A stretch of DNA of 64,000 nt from GCA-2684655 sp045105235 (GTDB taxonomy: Bacteria > Planctomycetota > UBA1135 > UBA2386): contig JBGCDH010000059.1 in the NCBI GenBank assembly GCA_045105235.1, positions 62,001 through 126,000 of the forward strand. Direction: 5' to 3'. Below are positions 62,763 through 64,000 of the stretch, piece by piece. The stretch's first letter is position 1. The number at the start of each line of letters is the position of its first letter. Both the position numbers and the translations under genes were made by a program. The notes below the pieces were generated by a model. That model worked only from the letters and a program-made list of their open reading frames with translations. It was not told the origin of the DNA and made no database searches.

Positions 62763-63839
62763 CTACCAGGGCCGGGCGTAGTCGATCGTGCCCTCAGCGC
62801 CAGCCCCCCGGTAGTCGATCTCCAAGCGCCGGCGCCCGGCCCCGCGTATCACCAGCTCGGCGTCCACCCGCAGCACCATGCCGCTCGTTTCCTCGACGAG
62901 CAGCTCTGCCTGGCGCAGTCGCACCGGCCGCGCTGCGGGGACCATCGCGCGATTTCCCACCGCGCCGCCGAGAACACCACCGTCGGTCAAGCGACGATTG
63001 CGCGCCAGGATGCGCAGCGTCGCAACGCCCGCGTCATCGACCGTTCGCTCGACCACCCGCAGCCGGCTTGCGCCCGGCATACGCTGCACCATCGCGTGCA
63101 CGTCCAGGTAGCCGACGTCGAGCAAATCGCCGAGGCCGGCGAGCAACTGTTCGCTTTCGGCCAGCGGGGCCGAACGGCGGAACCTGGCGATCGCGGGCTC
63201 AACCCACAGCGTTTCGCCGTCGCAGCCGATGCGTCCATCGCCGACGCGCACGCCGGCCAGCCCAAAGCGGCCCTCGATCAAAAACCGCATGCCCGGTCGC
63301 GTCGTCAGGTCAAAGTCCTGCCGAACCGATTGGGCGCCGTCGCGGCCGATCCGGCTGATCCGGATGTGGAACTTCCGGTCGAGCGGTCGCGCCAACTCGT
63401 CGACGGCCCGCGCCATAGCGGCTTCTGCGGTCGGCAGTGACGGCGGCAGCGACAGCCAAATGCCGAGCGATCCGAGCAGCAGCGCCGCGGCGGCAACCAG
63501 CGGCCAGTGCCGACGCCCATAGCCCGTCGAACCGGACGAACGACCCGGCTTGGCGTCCAGCCCCTCAAGAATGGCGGCCACGCGCCCTTCGCGCGCCGCC
63601 GGATCGGCCGAGTGCAGCGCACGGAGCAGACCATGCAGCACGCGCTGGTCGGCAAGCCACAGCTTGGCGTCCGCCGGCATCTCCGCCGGCGCCGGCCCGT
63701 CCGCCAGCGTGTCGTCGAGATCACCGAACTGGGCGCGTAGCCGGTCTTCGCGGCCAGGAGCTTCGTGTGCAGGGCCTTCGTGTGCAGGGCCTTCGTATGC
63801 AGGGCCTTCGTTCGGACGATCTCCAGCAGAGCCGCTCAC
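62763..63839 (-). CDS. Membrane-anchored anti-sigma-like regulator
   Basis: A 358-residue protein whose GTG start at 63839 overlaps the stop of the sigma gene (GTGA). The N-terminus is a repeat, EGPAYEGPAHEGPAHEAP, from 15-bp units. A cytoplasmic helical part (ADAKLWLADQRVLHGLLRALHSADPAAREGRV) is followed by one membrane segment (WPLVAAAALLLGSLGIWL) and a periplasmic beta-rich domain (LDVGYLDVHAMVQRMPGASRL) reminiscent of RseB-like or LolA-like sensors. Translational coupling to the sigma gene points to a role in controlling it. No zinc anti-sigma motif is visible. Confidence 0.65.
   Translation of the reverse strand: MSGSAGDRPNEGPAYEGPAHEGPAHEAPGREDRLRAQFGDLDDTLADGPAPAEMPADAKLWLADQRVLHGLLRALHSADPAAREGRVAAILEGLDAKPGRSSGSTGYGRRHWPLVAAAALLLGSLGIWLSLPPSLPTAEAAMARAVDELARPLDRKFHIRISRIGRDGAQSVRQDFDLTTRPGMRFLIEGRFGLAGVRVGDGRIGCDGETLWVEPAIARFRRSAPLAESEQLLAGLGDLLDVGYLDVHAMVQRMPGASRLRVVERTVDDAGVATLRILARNRRLTDGGVLGGAVGNRAMVPAARPVRLRQAELLVEETSGMVLRVDAELVIRGAGRRRLEIDYRGAGAEGTIDYARPW
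63761..63805. repeat. Three 15-bp in-frame tandem repeats
   Basis: CTTCGTGTGCAGGGC at 63761-63775 and 63776-63790, with a one-base variant at 63791-63805. They encode the (E-G-P-A-H/Y) repeats at the N-terminus of the anti-sigma-like protein. Confidence 0.92.
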
Positions 63840-64000
63840 GTCGAACCTCCCACACCACCGATCTGCGGCGCCGACGGCAGCTTGCTGGTCAAGCAGCGCT
63901 GCAGCTTGGCCCGCCCACGCTGCAGGTGTTTCTTGACGGCTTCAAACCCGATCTCGAGGCGCTGCGCGATTTCCTTGCAGTGCATGCCGTGCTCATAGTG
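63836..64000 (-). CDS. ECF-type sigma factor, C-terminal fragment (5' end beyond window)
   Basis: The last 54 residues of a sigma factor are visible, entering from the right edge. HYEHGMHCKEIAQRLEIGFEAVKKHLQRGRAKLQRCL is the helix-turn-helix of sigma region 4, with the recognition helix in FEAVKKHLQRGR. A short Gly/Ser-rich tail ends with a TGA that overlaps the start of the anti-sigma-like gene. The N-terminal region 2 lies outside the window. Confidence 0.8.
   Translation of the reverse strand, partial: HYEHGMHCKEIAQRLEIGFEAVKKHLQRGRAKLQRCLTSKLPSAPQIGGVGGST

Overview
The window comes from a high-GC bacterium, most probably a planctomycete (Planctomycetota). This is inferred from gene content, since no rRNA is present. 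It rests on the many large secreted proteins that share a C-terminal module, the ELWxxDGT-repeat protein, the carboxypeptidase-regulatory-like protein, the frequent GTG starts and weak Shine-Dalgarno sites, and the mosaic of short operons on both strands. No tRNA, rRNA, CRISPR array, insertion sequence or prophage was recognised.

Layout. 1-2550 (minus): a PhnDCE-type ABC importer whose binding protein resembles the putative selenate-binding group. 2912-8640 (plus): a Tat-exported molybdenum/iron-sulfur oxidoreductase pair, its TorD-type chaperone and an outer-membrane barrel. 8671-10619: a spermidine-synthase-like methyltransferase and a coupled COQ4/DUF962 pair. 10700-16888: a 2062-residue helicase-nuclease of DUF4011/DUF3320 architecture. 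16992-23796: three secreted proteins (IPT-like, subtilase, ELWxxDGT repeats). 23845-25094: an MbcA/ParS/Xre-RES toxin-antitoxin pair with 18-bp repeats at its junction. 25144-35845: secreted and housekeeping enzymes (M14 peptidase, SDR, MOSC, a terpene-cyclase-fold protein with an apparent frameshift in its signal peptide, GH20). 36066-39682: boxC, boxB and a [2Fe-2S] ferredoxin, part of aerobic benzoyl-CoA breakdown. 40386-41664: ECF sigma and membrane anti-sigma genes. 41665-42347: gene-free DNA with REP-like hairpins. 42348-47685: a membrane protein, an S46 peptidase, a thioredoxin-like selenoprotein and a K+ channel. 47703-64000: a large surface protein, a NuoF-like flavoprotein, RlmL-type methyltransferase, transporters, channel-like membrane proteins and a second sigma/anti-sigma pair cut by the window end.

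The most notable result is the gene at 45581-46669. An in-frame TGA sits exactly where the first cysteine of the thioredoxin motif belongs (W-TGA-G-P-C-R). It is followed by a hairpin with a GGUC apical loop, as in bacterial SECIS elements. The usual annotation would split this gene into two fragments. A selenate-like importer in the same window fits an organism that uses selenium. Whether the molybdenum enzyme divergent from that importer also acts on a selenium oxyanion is speculation; sulfur or arsenic substrates are equally possible.

A second theme is the abundance of in-frame short tandem repeats (3, 6, 9, 15 and 18 bp) in otherwise ordinary proteins.
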